Origin: an uncultured Prevotella sp.
GTDB lineage: Bacteria > Bacteroidota > Bacteroidia > Bacteroidales > Bacteroidaceae
Direction of reading: 5' to 3'
DNA length: 48,382 nucleotides
NCBI GenBank assembly: GCA_900315035.1
Contig: OMXO01000014.1
Location: forward strand, 1-48,382
Below are positions 34,892 to 42,632 of the stretch, in pieces; the stretch's first letter is position 1; each line of letters begins with the position of its first letter. The notes beneath the pieces were generated by a model. The model was not told where the DNA came from. It worked only from the letters and a program-made list of their open reading frames with translations, and did not search any database. The translations under genes were made by a program, and so were the position numbers.

Positions 34892-37800
34892 CTAATAGTC
34901 GCGCTGAATGTCGGCAATCTTTTCGTGGAGGCGCGCCATCTTCTCTTCTTCGAGTACACGTTTGTATTCGATAGGTACCACCTGGATGAAGTCCTCGATG
35001 TAACGATGCCAGTCGTCGAGCATACGACCTGCGAGGGCGCTACCTGTATGCAGATAGTGCTGACGGATCAGTTCGAGAAGTTCCTTGCGAGAGACGCTGT
35101 CTTCTACGAGTGAAAGTTCTACCATATCCATATTGCAGAAATAGTCGAAGGTGTGGTCAGGATCGTACACATAAGCGACACCACCACTCATGCCGGCAGC
35201 AAAGTTTCGACCAATCTTGCCAAGTACCACCACACGACCACCAGTCATATACTCGCAGCAGTGATCGCCTGCTCCCTCGATGACAGCGATAGCTCCTGAG
35301 TTGCGCACGCCGAAGCGTTCACCCACCTTACCATTGATGTAGAGTTCACCACTAGTGGCGCCATAGAGGCCCGTGTTGCCAGCAATGATATTCTCTTCGG
35401 CTTTGTAGTTGTCGCTTCTGCGGGCAGGGGGCAGAATAGAGATGCGACCACCAGAGAGCCCCTTGCCGAAATAGTCATTGGCCTCACCTTCCAGACGGAT
35501 ATCCAGACCTTTCACAGCGAAAGCTCCGAAACTCTGACCTGCTGATCCTTTGAACTTAATCTTAATGGTAGCGTCGGGCAGTCCTCCTTCGCCGTATTTC
35601 TTGGCGATAGCGCCACTGAGCATCGTGCCCACAGCGCGATCAGTGTTCTTGATGGCATAGTCGAGTGTTACTTCCTCAGCACTGTCAATCGCCTTCTGGG
35701 CAGCACGGATGATCTCCTCATCCTTCACACCGCTCACCTTGGTATAGGCACCACGATCCCAATAGAGGGCTTTTTCACTCTCAGGCTTGTGCAGCAAGCG
35801 ACCAAAGTCGATAGTCTTCTGCTTCGCTGTGGCTTTGTCTGTGTTAACCTCTATCAGTTCTGTGTGGCCGATAATCTCCTTCAGACTGTGCACCCCGATT
35901 TCAGATAGATATTCGCGCACTTGCTGAGCCAGGAATGTGAAGTAGTTTACCACATATTCTGCCCGTCCTTGGAAATGCTTGCGCAGTTCCGGATTCTGGG
36001 TGGCTACACCCATCGGACAGGTATTGGTATTACATTTGCGCATCATCACGCAACCCAGAACAATCAGAGGCAACGTTCCAAACGAGAACTCGTCGGCACC
36101 CAGCATCGCCATGATGATGACGTCCTTGGCCGTCTTCAACTGTCCGTCTGTCTGCAGGCGTACCTGATTTCTCAGACCGTTCATCACCAGCGTCTGCTGA
36201 GTCTCTGCTAGACCAATCTCTGGTGAGATACCTGCAAAGCGCATGCTCGAGGCAGGTGATGCACCAGTACCACCTTCAGCACCGCTGATGACGATGAGGT
36301 CGGCCTTAGCCTTCGCCACACCAGCGGCAATGGTTCCTACGCCACTCTCTGCTACCAGTTTCACACTGACGGCTGCCGTCGGATTGATGTTCTTCAAGTC
36401 GAAGATCAGTTGTGCTAAGTCCTCAATGCTGTAGATATCGTGATGAGGTGGGGGAGAGATGAGCGAGATGCCTGGGATTGCGTTGCGCGTCTTGGCAATA
36501 ATCTCGTTGACCTTAAAACCAGGCAGTTGTCCACCCTCACCAGGTTTTGCACCCTGAGCCACTTTGATCTGTATCTCTTCGGCATTGACCAGATATTCTG
36601 CTGTTACACCAAAACGACCTGATGCGATCTGCTTGGTCTTACTACTCAGACTGACGCCATCCACCTCTGAATGATAGCGGGCGTTATCCTCGCCACCTTC
36701 GCCCGTATTGCTCCGGGCGCCCAGTTTGTTCATGGCCAGCGCCAGTGCCTCGTGAGCCTCGATACTGAGGGCGCCAAAACTCATGGCACCAGTCACGAAG
36801 TGTCTGACGATGCTCTCTACCGGCTCAACCTCGTCGATGGGCGTAGGCTTGGCAGCGCGCTTGAAACTGAAGAAATCGCGGATAAAGATGGGCGATTTCT
36901 TGTCATCGACCAGCGTTTCCCATTCCTTGAACTTCTTATACGAGCCCAGACGAGTGGCTAACTGCAGGTTGGCGATAGTTTCTGGGTTCCAGGCATGCTC
37001 AATGCCGTCTTTGCGCCAGGCAAACAGTCCATTGTTTTTGAGTGGTGAGTGATCAGAGGTGAGCGGTAAGTGGTACGCTTCATGGTGTAAAGCGATGGCG
37101 TCGCGGGCAATCTCTTTCAGGCCGATGCCGCCAATAGTGCTTACCTCCGTGCCGAAATAGCGGCGCAGCAGATCCTCACTCAGTCCGATGCTCTCGAAAA
37201 TCTTCGCACCGCGATAACTGCGGATGGTCGAGATACCCATTTTGCTCATGATCTTCTTCAGACCTTTGTCAACGGCCTTGATGTAGTGAGCCTCTGCTGT
37301 AGCGTACTCCTCTTGAATTTTTCCGCGCTTCACCAGGTCGTCGAGGATGGCGAAGGTCATATAGGGACATAAGGCGGATGCACCATAGCCCAACAGTAGG
37401 GCAGCATGCATCGTCTCACGGATCTCACCGCTTTCCACGATCAGGGCTGTCTGTACGCGCTTACCTACATTGATCAGATAGTGGTGAACAGCCGATACTG
37501 CCAGCAGCGATGGAATAGCAGCGTGGTTCTCGTCGATGTCGCGATCGCTGAGGATGATGTAGTTCACACCCTCATCCACACTGGCTTCTGCCTCCTTGCA
37601 GAGCTCGTCGAGTGCCTGGCGCAGGCGATTCTCGCCTGTCTCATCGTTTAATTGGCTGCGTCGCTCCTCGTCCTTCTCGATATCGAAGACGATAGACAGT
37701 TTCCTGGTGTTGAATCCTTTATAGCGGATGTTGCATAATATATCAAGTTGTGTGTTGGTCAAGACGGGCTGTGGCAGACGAACCATCTTACAGTTCGAGG

Positions 37801-39433
37801 CGTCGGGCGTCAGGATATTGGTACCTACGGCGCCGATATATTCTGTAAGACTCATCACCAGTTCCTCACGAATGGGGTCGATGGCGGGGTTGGTGACCTG
37901 CGCAAACTGCTGACGGAAATAGTTGAAGAATATCTGCGGACGATCACTGATAACAGCCAACGGTGTGTCGTTACCCATCGCAGCCACAGGCTCCTGTCCT
38001 GCTGTAGCCATCGGGATGATGGTCTTGTCGATATCCTCTTGTCCGTATCCGAACTCCATCAGTCGGCGCTCCAGATCGCTGACGCTGTTGTCAACCTTTC
38101 GTCCGCTCTTGAGTTTCTCCAACTGCACACGGTTCTCATTGAGCCACTCGCGATACGGATGGGCCTTAGCCAACTGTTCCTTGATTTCCCCGTCGTAGTA
38201 TATCTTGCCTTCTTGTGTATCGACGAGCAGTATCTTTCCTGGTTGCAGGCGTCCTTTCGACACGACATCGCCAGGCTCGAAATCCATCACGCCTACCTCA
38301 GAGGCTACCACCATCATGCCTTGCTTGGTGATTGTGTAACGGCTGGGGCGCAGACCGTTTCTGTCGAGCATTCCACCCGCATAGCGACCGTCGCTGAAGA
38401 GCAGTGCTGCAGGTCCGTCCCAAGGCTCCATCAGAATCGAGTGATACTCATAGAAAGCTTTCAGATCTTCGCTGATGGGGTTCTTGTCGTTGAAACTCTC
38501 AGGCACGAGGATGGCCATCGCCTGCGGCAACGATAGTCCGCTCATCATGAGGAACTCAAACACGTTGTCGAGCGAGGCTGAGTCGCTCATACCCTCCTGT
38601 ACGATGGGGCGCAGATCCTTGATGTTGCCCAGAGCCTCACTGTTGAGCACACTCTCGCGAGCCTTCATCCACCCGCGGTTGCCGCGAATGGTGTTGATCT
38701 CGCCGTTATGGGCTAACAAGCGGAAAGGCTGGGCTAATGACCACGTAGGGAATGTGTTTGTGCTGAAGCGTGAGTGCACCAGCGCCAGTCCGCTTGTAAA
38801 ATAGTCGTTTGAGAGGTCAGGGAAATAGCGACGCAGTTGTCCGCTGGTCAGCATTCCCTTATAAATAATGTTTTTGTTCGAGAGCGAACAGATATAGAAG
38901 TCTTGGTCCTTGATACGGTTCTCTATCCGCTTGCGCACTTTATATAATATACGCTCGAATACAGGCACATCCTCCTCGGATACACCCGTCACAAAAATCT
39001 GCTTGATGGCGGGCTCCACCTCACGGGCTGCTGCTCCCAGCACCTCTGGGTTTGTTGGCACTGTGCGCAGGTGCATCAGTTGCAGACCTTCGCGCTCGAT
39101 TTCTTCGATCATCACACTCAGAATCTCTTGCTGGGCTTTCTCTTCTTTTGGAAGAAACACCAGTCCTGTACCATACTTTCCTTTCTCGGGCACAGGAATA
39201 CCCTGAAGAAGAATAAACTCATGGGGAATCTGCACCATGATGCCTGCACCGTCGCCCGTCTTGTCGCGCGTCTCAGCACCTCGATGCTCCATGTTTTCGA
39301 GCACCTTAAGGGCATTGTCGACCAACTCGTGGCTCTTTCCGCCGTGGATATTGACGACCATACCCACACCGCACGCATCGTGTTCATAATCACTCTGGTA
39401 GAGTCCTTGGCTGTTTAGTTTGCATTTTGTCAT
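34892..39433 (-). CDS. gltB: Glutamate synthase large subunit GltB
   Basis: Makes two glutamates from glutamine and 2-oxoglutarate. 1513 residues. A 20-residue propeptide is expected to be removed to expose catalytic Cys21 (DACGVG), as in all glutamate synthases. Domains in order: class II amidotransferase (21 to about 420), central domain, FMN-binding synthase domain with AEGGTGASPAS, 3Fe-4S cysteines in CVMMRKCNTNTC, and the C-terminal beta-helix (GSAGQSFGAFAVKGLDI). The ATG at 39433 is chosen because it gives the right propeptide length; the frame extends to 39505 but that region holds the promoter. Residues about 787-798 (HLPLTSDHSPLK) come from a 7-bp repeat tract. It heads the five-gene operon. 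Confidence 0.97.
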   Translation of the reverse strand: MTKCKLNSQGLYQSDYEHDACGVGMVVNIHGGKSHELVDNALKVLENMEHRGAETRDKTGDGAGIMVQIPHEFILLQGIPVPEKGKYGTGLVFLPKEEKAQQEILSVMIEEIEREGLQLMHLRTVPTNPEVLGAAAREVEPAIKQIFVTGVSEEDVPVFERILYKVRKRIENRIKDQDFYICSLSNKNIIYKGMLTSGQLRRYFPDLSNDYFTSGLALVHSRFSTNTFPTWSLAQPFRLLAHNGEINTIRGNRGWMKARESVLNSEALGNIKDLRPIVQEGMSDSASLDNVFEFLMMSGLSLPQAMAILVPESFNDKNPISEDLKAFYEYHSILMEPWDGPAALLFSDGRYAGGMLDRNGLRPSRYTITKQGMMVVASEVGVMDFEPGDVVSKGRLQPGKILLVDTQEGKIYYDGEIKEQLAKAHPYREWLNENRVQLEKLKSGRKVDNSVSDLERRLMEFGYGQEDIDKTIIPMATAGQEPVAAMGNDTPLAVISDRPQIFFNYFRQQFAQVTNPAIDPIREELVMSLTEYIGAVGTNILTPDASNCKMVRLPQPVLTNTQLDILCNIRYKGFNTRKLSIVFDIEKDEERRSQLNDETGENRLRQALDELCKEAEASVDEGVNYIILSDRDIDENHAAIPSLLAVSAVHHYLINVGKRVQTALIVESGEIRETMHAALLLGYGASALCPYMTFAILDDLVKRGKIQEEYATAEAHYIKAVDKGLKKIMSKMGISTIRSYRGAKIFESIGLSEDLLRRYFGTEVSTIGGIGLKEIARDAIALHHEAYHLPLTSDHSPLKNNGLFAWRKDGIEHAWNPETIANLQLATRLGSYKKFKEWETLVDDKKSPIFIRDFFSFKRAAKPTPIDEVEPVESIVRHFVTGAMSFGALSIEAHEALALAMNKLGARSNTGEGGEDNARYHSEVDGVSLSSKTKQIASGRFGVTAEYLVNAEEIQIKVAQGAKPGEGGQLPGFKVNEIIAKTRNAIPGISLISPPPHHDIYSIEDLAQLIFDLKNINPTAAVSVKLVAESGVGTIAAGVAKAKADLIVISGAEGGTGASPASSMRFAGISPEIGLAETQQTLVMNGLRNQVRLQTDGQLKTAKDVIIMAMLGADEFSFGTLPLIVLGCVMMRKCNTNTCPMGVATQNPELRKHFQGRAEYVVNYFTFLAQQVREYLSEIGVHSLKEIIGHTELIEVNTDKATAKQKTIDFGRLLHKPESEKALYWDRGAYTKVSGVKDEEIIRAAQKAIDSAEEVTLDYAIKNTDRAVGTMLSGAIAKKYGEGGLPDATIKIKFKGSAGQSFGAFAVKGLDIRLEGEANDYFGKGLSGGRISILPPARRSDNYKAEENIIAGNTGLYGATSGELYINGKVGERFGVRNSGAIAVIEGAGDHCCEYMTGGRVVVLGKIGRNFAAGMSGGVAYVYDPDHTFDYFCNMDMVELSLVEDSVSRKELLELIRQHYLHTGSALAGRMLDDWHRYIEDFIQVVPIEYKRVLEEEKMARLHEKIADIQRDY
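37041..37075. repeat. Heptanucleotide repeat tract inside gltB
   Basis: Five units on the plus strand in perfect 7-bp phase: AGTGGTG, AGTGATC, AGAGGTG, AGCGGTA, AGTGGTA. The 35 bases are in frame only together with flanking sequence. They encode YHLPLTSDHSPL at a position that is a loop between the central and synthase domains. Confidence 0.75.
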
Positions 39434-39475
39434 ATTATCCTTACTTTTTTGTGTCAATCTGTCTGATTTCGGATG

Positions 39476-39506
39476 CAAAATTAATACAAATTGAAATAAT
39501 ATCAAA
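39476..39506 (-). promoter_or_regulatory. Consensus promoter of gltB operon
   Basis: On the minus strand TTTG (39503-39506) and TAATTTTG (39476-39483) are separated by exactly 19 bp, a perfect consensus. It lies 43 bp from the gltB ATG. In contrast to glnK and pyrG, the -33 element is intact here. Confidence 0.88.
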
Positions 39507-39545
39507 ATGTTTACTAACTTTAATTTCTAAAAAAATACTCTATTC

Positions 39546-39559
39546 TGACATTTTGCTCG
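39546..39559 (-). promoter_or_regulatory. Upstream box A of gltB
   Basis: CGAGCAAAATGTCA on the minus strand, 63 bp from the -7 element. It corresponds in position and sequence to TTTACAAATTGTCA of glnK and TTTACAAAATGATA of pyrG, each also 63 bp from its -7 element. Confidence 0.6.
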
Positions 39560-39617
39560 ATTTTTATGCTTTTTTCAGTCGTTTTGAAATCTGTCGCATC
39601 TTTTCTCTTCTCCATTC

Positions 39618-39631
39618 TTTACAAATTGTCA
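39618..39631 (+). promoter_or_regulatory. Inverted distal box of gltB
   Basis: TTTACAAATTGTCA, opposite in orientation to gltB and 59 bp beyond its box A. The glnK and pyrG promoters have the same inverted box 60 bp beyond box A. Confidence 0.6.
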
Positions 39632-39675
39632 TTTCCACAAAAAATCAGAGTCTGGTCGAAAGTTCTGGCTTTGGT

Positions 39676-39708
39676 TGATTGATGTCAATCATTGTGTGTA
39701 CGTGCACA
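39676..39708. promoter_or_regulatory. Two inverted repeats midway between gltB and glnK
   Basis: A perfect 7-2-7 inverted repeat TGATTGA-TG-TCAATCA (39676-39691) and a 14-bp dyad TGTGTACGTGCACA with 12 symmetrical positions (39695-39708). They lie between the gltB and glnK upstream arrays and look like sites for a dimeric regulator. Confidence 0.55.
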
Positions 39709-39721
39709 TAATTAGGAAAAT

Positions 39722-39831
39722 TGACGATTTGTAACGAAATGAGGAGCAAATCGCTTTAAAATGGAGCAAAAAGAAACGAAAACTGGTTGTTTGCTTTACA
39801 AATTGTCAGTTTCTTAAAGTTTTAACAATCA
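39722..39831 (+). promoter_or_regulatory. glnK upstream regulatory array
   Basis: Blocks shared with pyrG at the same spacing (constant offset of 2698 bases): inverted box TGACGATTTGTAAC (39722-39735), AGCAAA (39765-39770) and GAAAC (39773-39777), box A TTTACAAATTGTCA (39795-39808), and box B TTTTAACAATCA (39820-39831). Box A and box B lie 63 and 40 bp from the -7 element. Confidence 0.72.
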
Positions 39832-39870
39832 AATTAAAACAAAACTGAGAGAATATCCATCAAAATGTCA

Positions 39871-39878
39871 TACCTTTG
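39871..39878 (+). promoter_or_regulatory. -7 element of glnK operon
   Basis: TACCTTTG fits TAnnTTTG. The -33 position reads TGAG instead of TTTG, which suggests that the promoter needs an activator. The leader to the ATG is about 70 bases and includes AAGGTAAAAAGA (39937-39948), also found in the pyrG leader. Confidence 0.7.
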
Positions 39879-39954
39879 TCGTCGAAAACAAGTTGCAATA
39901 GCGAGTAGAACTTGTAGCAATAGATTAATTATTAATAAGGTAAAAAGAAACGTT

Positions 39955-40302
39955 ATGAAAAGGATTGAAGCAATCATCCGCAAGACCAAGTTCGAGGATG
40001 TAAAAGAAGCACTGCTGCAGTCGGACATTGACTGGTTTGAGTACCACAACGTTCACGGCATCGGCCAGAGCCGCGAAGAGAGAATATATCGTGGTGTGCA
40101 GTACTCCACTGATGTGATAGAGCGTGTGGCACTGACCATCGTTTGTCGCGACCCGCTGGTAAAACCTACGGTCGATGTGATTCTCAAGGTAGCCCACACG
40201 GGCGAGGTAGGTGATGGTCGTATCTTCGTGAGCGACATGATCGACACCTGGAGTATCCGTACGGGCGAACACGGCGATACTGTACTTCGCGACAAGAAGT
40301 AA
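39955..40302 (+). CDS. glnK: P-II nitrogen regulatory protein (GlnK/GlnB type)
   Basis: Small trimeric signal protein that reads 2-oxoglutarate and ATP/ADP and binds targets, here most likely AmtB. 115 residues, starting MKRIEAIIRK; the longer frame to 39865 covers the promoter and is rejected. The T-loop has EERIYRGVQY, with a tyrosine at the position that is uridylylated in proteobacteria. The B-loop TGEVGDGRIFV and the C-terminal IRTGEHG are standard. The T-loop region VHGIGQSREERIYRG differs from the common RQKGHTELYRG, so its modification or partner may differ. It is 44 bases upstream of amtB, the classical glnK-amtB pair. Confidence 0.94.
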   Translation: MKRIEAIIRKTKFEDVKEALLQSDIDWFEYHNVHGIGQSREERIYRGVQYSTDVIERVALTIVCRDPLVKPTVDVILKVAHTGEVGDGRIFVSDMIDTWSIRTGEHGDTVLRDKK

Positions 40303-40309
40303 TGTGAAA

Positions 40310-40323
40310 AATGTAGAAATTAG
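40310..40323 (+). repeat. A-rich intergenic repeat before amtB
   Basis: AATGTAGAAATTAG, 13/14 identical to the repeats before gltD and before the porin gene. It lies 24 bases upstream of the amtB ATG. Confidence 0.4.
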
Positions 40324-40346
40324 AAAATGTAAAAAGGGTAAGAATT

Positions 40347-41600
40347 ATGAACGAGATTGGATTATCACTCGATACTGTATGGATGCTATTGGCAGCCATG
40401 TTGGTTTTCTGGATGCAGCCGGGCTTTGCGCTGTGTGAGGCCGGTTTTACGCGCGGTAAGAACACAGCCAACATCCTGATGAAGAACTTCGTCGATTTCA
40501 TGTTCGGCTCACTGTTGTTCTTCTTCCTCGGCTTCGGATTTATGTTCGGCAGCGAGGGCGCAGGATTTATTGGTATGCCCAACTGGGGCGACCTGAGTTT
40601 CTATAAGGGCGATCTGCCCGTAGAGGGTTTCTTGATTTTCGAGACCGTCTTCTGTGCCACTTCTGCCACCATCGTCAGTGGTGCAATGGCCGAGCGCACT
40701 AAGTTCTCGATGTATCTGGTCTATAGTGCAGTCATCTCTCTGCTGATTTATCCTATTGAGGGTCACTGGACATGGGGTGGCGGCTGGCTTTGCAGCGATG
40801 CAGCCGATGGCTTTATGATGAGCACCTTCGGCGATGTGTTCCACGATTTTGCAGGCTCTGCCATCGTGCATAGCGTGGGTGGTGTGCTGGCCCTGATTGG
40901 TGCGATGGCACTTGGTCCCCGTATCGGCAAATATTCGAAGGAGGGCAAGAGTCGTGCTATTCCTGGTCATAACCTGACGATGGCTGCACTGGGTGTGTTC
41001 ATCCTCTGGCTTGGCTGGTTCGGCTTCAACCCAGGCTCTCAGTTGGCTGCCTCGGGCGAGGTGAACCGTGTGGCGATCTCTCACGTCTTCCTCACCACTA
41101 ACCTTGCTGCTGCAGCAGGTGGTGTAGCCACGATGTTCATCACATGGCTGAAATACGGCAAACCCTCACTCTCACTGACACTGAACGGTGTATTGGCTGG
41201 TCTGGTGGGTATCACAGCAGGATGTGACCTTGTATCGCCAGCAGGAGCAGTCGTCATCGGACTTGTGTGTGGCATCGTTCTGGTTTATGCTATCGAGTTT
41301 ATCGACCACGTGTTGCATATCGACGACCCCGTAGGTGCTTCTTCTGTACATGGTGTGTGCGGTATCTTAGGTACACTGATGACGGGCTTGCTTTCAACCA
41401 CAAATGGTGCCTTCTACGGCTTCGGCTGGGGCTTCTTCTGTGCAGAGTTGTTTGGTATCCTCGTGATCGACCTCTGGGCAGCAGCCTGCGGATTCGCCCT
41501 GTTCTATGGCATCAAGAAACTTCATGGTCTGCGTGTCGATGCCCGTATCGAAGAAGAAGGTCTGGATATTTATGAACATGGAGAAAGTTGCTATAATTAA
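40347..41600 (+). CDS. amtB: Ammonium transporter AmtB
   Basis: Inner-membrane trimeric ammonium channel with eleven membrane segments. 417 residues with no cleavable signal peptide. The first twin-pore histidine and the conserved aspartate are in HDFAGSAIVHSVGG, the second in SSVHGVCGILGTL. The C-terminal tail (LHGLRVDARIEEEGLDIYEHGE) fits the P-II-binding cytoplasmic tail. It is between glnK and the outer-membrane protein gene, and all three are expected to be induced in low ammonium. Confidence 0.97.
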   Translation: MNEIGLSLDTVWMLLAAMLVFWMQPGFALCEAGFTRGKNTANILMKNFVDFMFGSLLFFFLGFGFMFGSEGAGFIGMPNWGDLSFYKGDLPVEGFLIFETVFCATSATIVSGAMAERTKFSMYLVYSAVISLLIYPIEGHWTWGGGWLCSDAADGFMMSTFGDVFHDFAGSAIVHSVGGVLALIGAMALGPRIGKYSKEGKSRAIPGHNLTMAALGVFILWLGWFGFNPGSQLAASGEVNRVAISHVFLTTNLAAAAGGVATMFITWLKYGKPSLSLTLNGVLAGLVGITAGCDLVSPAGAVVIGLVCGIVLVYAIEFIDHVLHIDDPVGASSVHGVCGILGTLMTGLLSTTNGAFYGFGWGFFCAELFGILVIDLWAAACGFALFYGIKKLHGLRVDARIEEEGLDIYEHGESCYN

Positions 41601-41625
41601 TAATGTAAAAATTTAAAAATGTAAA

Positions 41626-41639
41626 AATGTAAAAATTAG
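41626..41639 (+). repeat. A-rich intergenic repeat before the porin gene
   Basis: AATGTAAAAATTAG, identical to the repeat before gltD, five bases before the ATG at 41645. The preceding bases are further partial copies (TGTAAAAATTTAAAAA), as in a tandem array. Confidence 0.5.
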
Positions 41640-41644
41640 GAACT

Positions 41645-42352
41645 ATGAAGAAGATTGTTTTATTGGCATGGAGCCTGGTCGCAGTGGCGACCGCCCATGC
41701 GCAGGATAAAGTAGAGACGACCCTGAAGGGTGATATCGTGAGCAGTTATATCTGGCGTGGCCTCGATGCAGGTAGCACTGCCATTCAGCCAACGCTCGGT
41801 GTGGGCTATAAGGGCCTGAGTCTGACGGCCTGGGGCAGTTACGGACTGACTAATCCCGACGATACGAAGGAGTTCGACCTGACGGTCGCCTATACCACTG
41901 GCGGTTTCAACATCGGTATCACCGACTACTGGTTCAGTGTAGGTCTTGACGACCCCGACAACCGCTATTTCAAGTACGATGCCCACAGCACCAACCACGT
42001 GTTCGAAGCTTTCGTCGGCTACGACTTTGGCGTGCTGAGCTTGCAGTGGTTTACCAACTTTGCTGGCAACGACGGACACAACAAGAGTGGCAAGCGCGCC
42101 TATAGCAGTTATGTCGAGGCTAATGTCCCCTTTAAACTGGCTACCGTCGATTGGAATGCTACGGCTGCTGTCGTTCCTTACGCCACCGACTTCTATGGTG
42201 CCAATGGCTTTGCCGTCACCAACCTCGCGTTGAAGGCCACGAAGGATATCAAAGTGACTGATTCGTTCTCGATACCCATCTTCGGACAGGTCATTGCCAA
42301 CCCCTGTTCACAGAAGGCTTACCTGGTCTTTGGTTTCACGCTGCAACCATAG
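41645..42352 (+). CDS. Outer-membrane porin-like protein (TorF-like)
   Basis: A 235-residue outer-membrane protein with signal peptide MKKIVLLAWSLVAVATAHA, cut before QDK. The mature part is a series of amphipathic strands rich in Tyr/Trp (SSYIWRGLDAGSTAIQPTLG, FDLTVAYTTGGFNIGITDYW) and ends in FGFTLQP. This resembles the TorF-type putative porin group. It lies in the glnK-amtB operon and may provide ammonium or amine passage through the outer membrane; that is inference from position. A strong terminator follows. Confidence 0.8.
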   Translation: MKKIVLLAWSLVAVATAHAQDKVETTLKGDIVSSYIWRGLDAGSTAIQPTLGVGYKGLSLTAWGSYGLTNPDDTKEFDLTVAYTTGGFNIGITDYWFSVGLDDPDNRYFKYDAHSTNHVFEAFVGYDFGVLSLQWFTNFAGNDGHNKSGKRAYSSYVEANVPFKLATVDWNATAAVVPYATDFYGANGFAVTNLALKATKDIKVTDSFSIPIFGQVIANPCSQKAYLVFGFTLQP

Positions 42353-42369
42353 TCTATTCAGGTTTTTCC

Positions 42370-42411
42370 GCCCCTCTTCTTTGCTGATTGAGAAGAGGGG
42401 CTTCTTTTTTT
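42370..42411 (+). terminator. Terminator of glnK-amtB-porin operon
   Basis: An 11-bp perfect stem (GCCCCTCTTCT with AGAAGAGGGGC) and 10-nt loop followed by TTCTTTTTTT. It separates the operon from the pyrG promoter region. Confidence 0.92.
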
Positions 42412-42419
42412 CAACAAAA

Positions 42420-42529
42420 TGACAATTTGTAACAGTTTGGTAGGCTTTGAAAACAAAATGATAGCAAAGTGAAACTAAATTTTATTCGTTTGTTTACAAA
42501 ATGATAGTTGCACAAGTTTTTAACAATCA
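42420..42529 (+). promoter_or_regulatory. pyrG upstream regulatory array
   Basis: Inverted box TGACAATTTGTAAC (42420-42433), ACAAAATGATAG (42453-42464) with AGCAAA and GAAAC, box A TTTACAAAATGATA (42493-42506) and box B TTTTAACAATCA (42518-42529). Spacing is the same as in the glnK array: 60 bp between inverted box and box A, 63 and 40 bp from boxes A and B to the -7 element. ACAAAATGATAG occurs twice at a 44-bp interval. Confidence 0.72.
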
Positions 42530-42568
42530 TAACGAAAGTAAAATGGCTCTTTTGCTATAAAAATGCGT

Positions 42569-42576
42569 TAATTTTG
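42569..42576 (+). promoter_or_regulatory. -7 element of pyrG operon
   Basis: TAATTTTG fits TAnnTTTG; no TTTG at -33. The leader contains AAGGTAAAAAGA (42595-42606) in common with the glnK leader. Confidence 0.7.
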
Positions 42577-42632
42577 CAGCCGAAAAGATACAACAAGGTA
42601 AAAAGAGAACAAGTAAACTTCAAAAACAAGAT

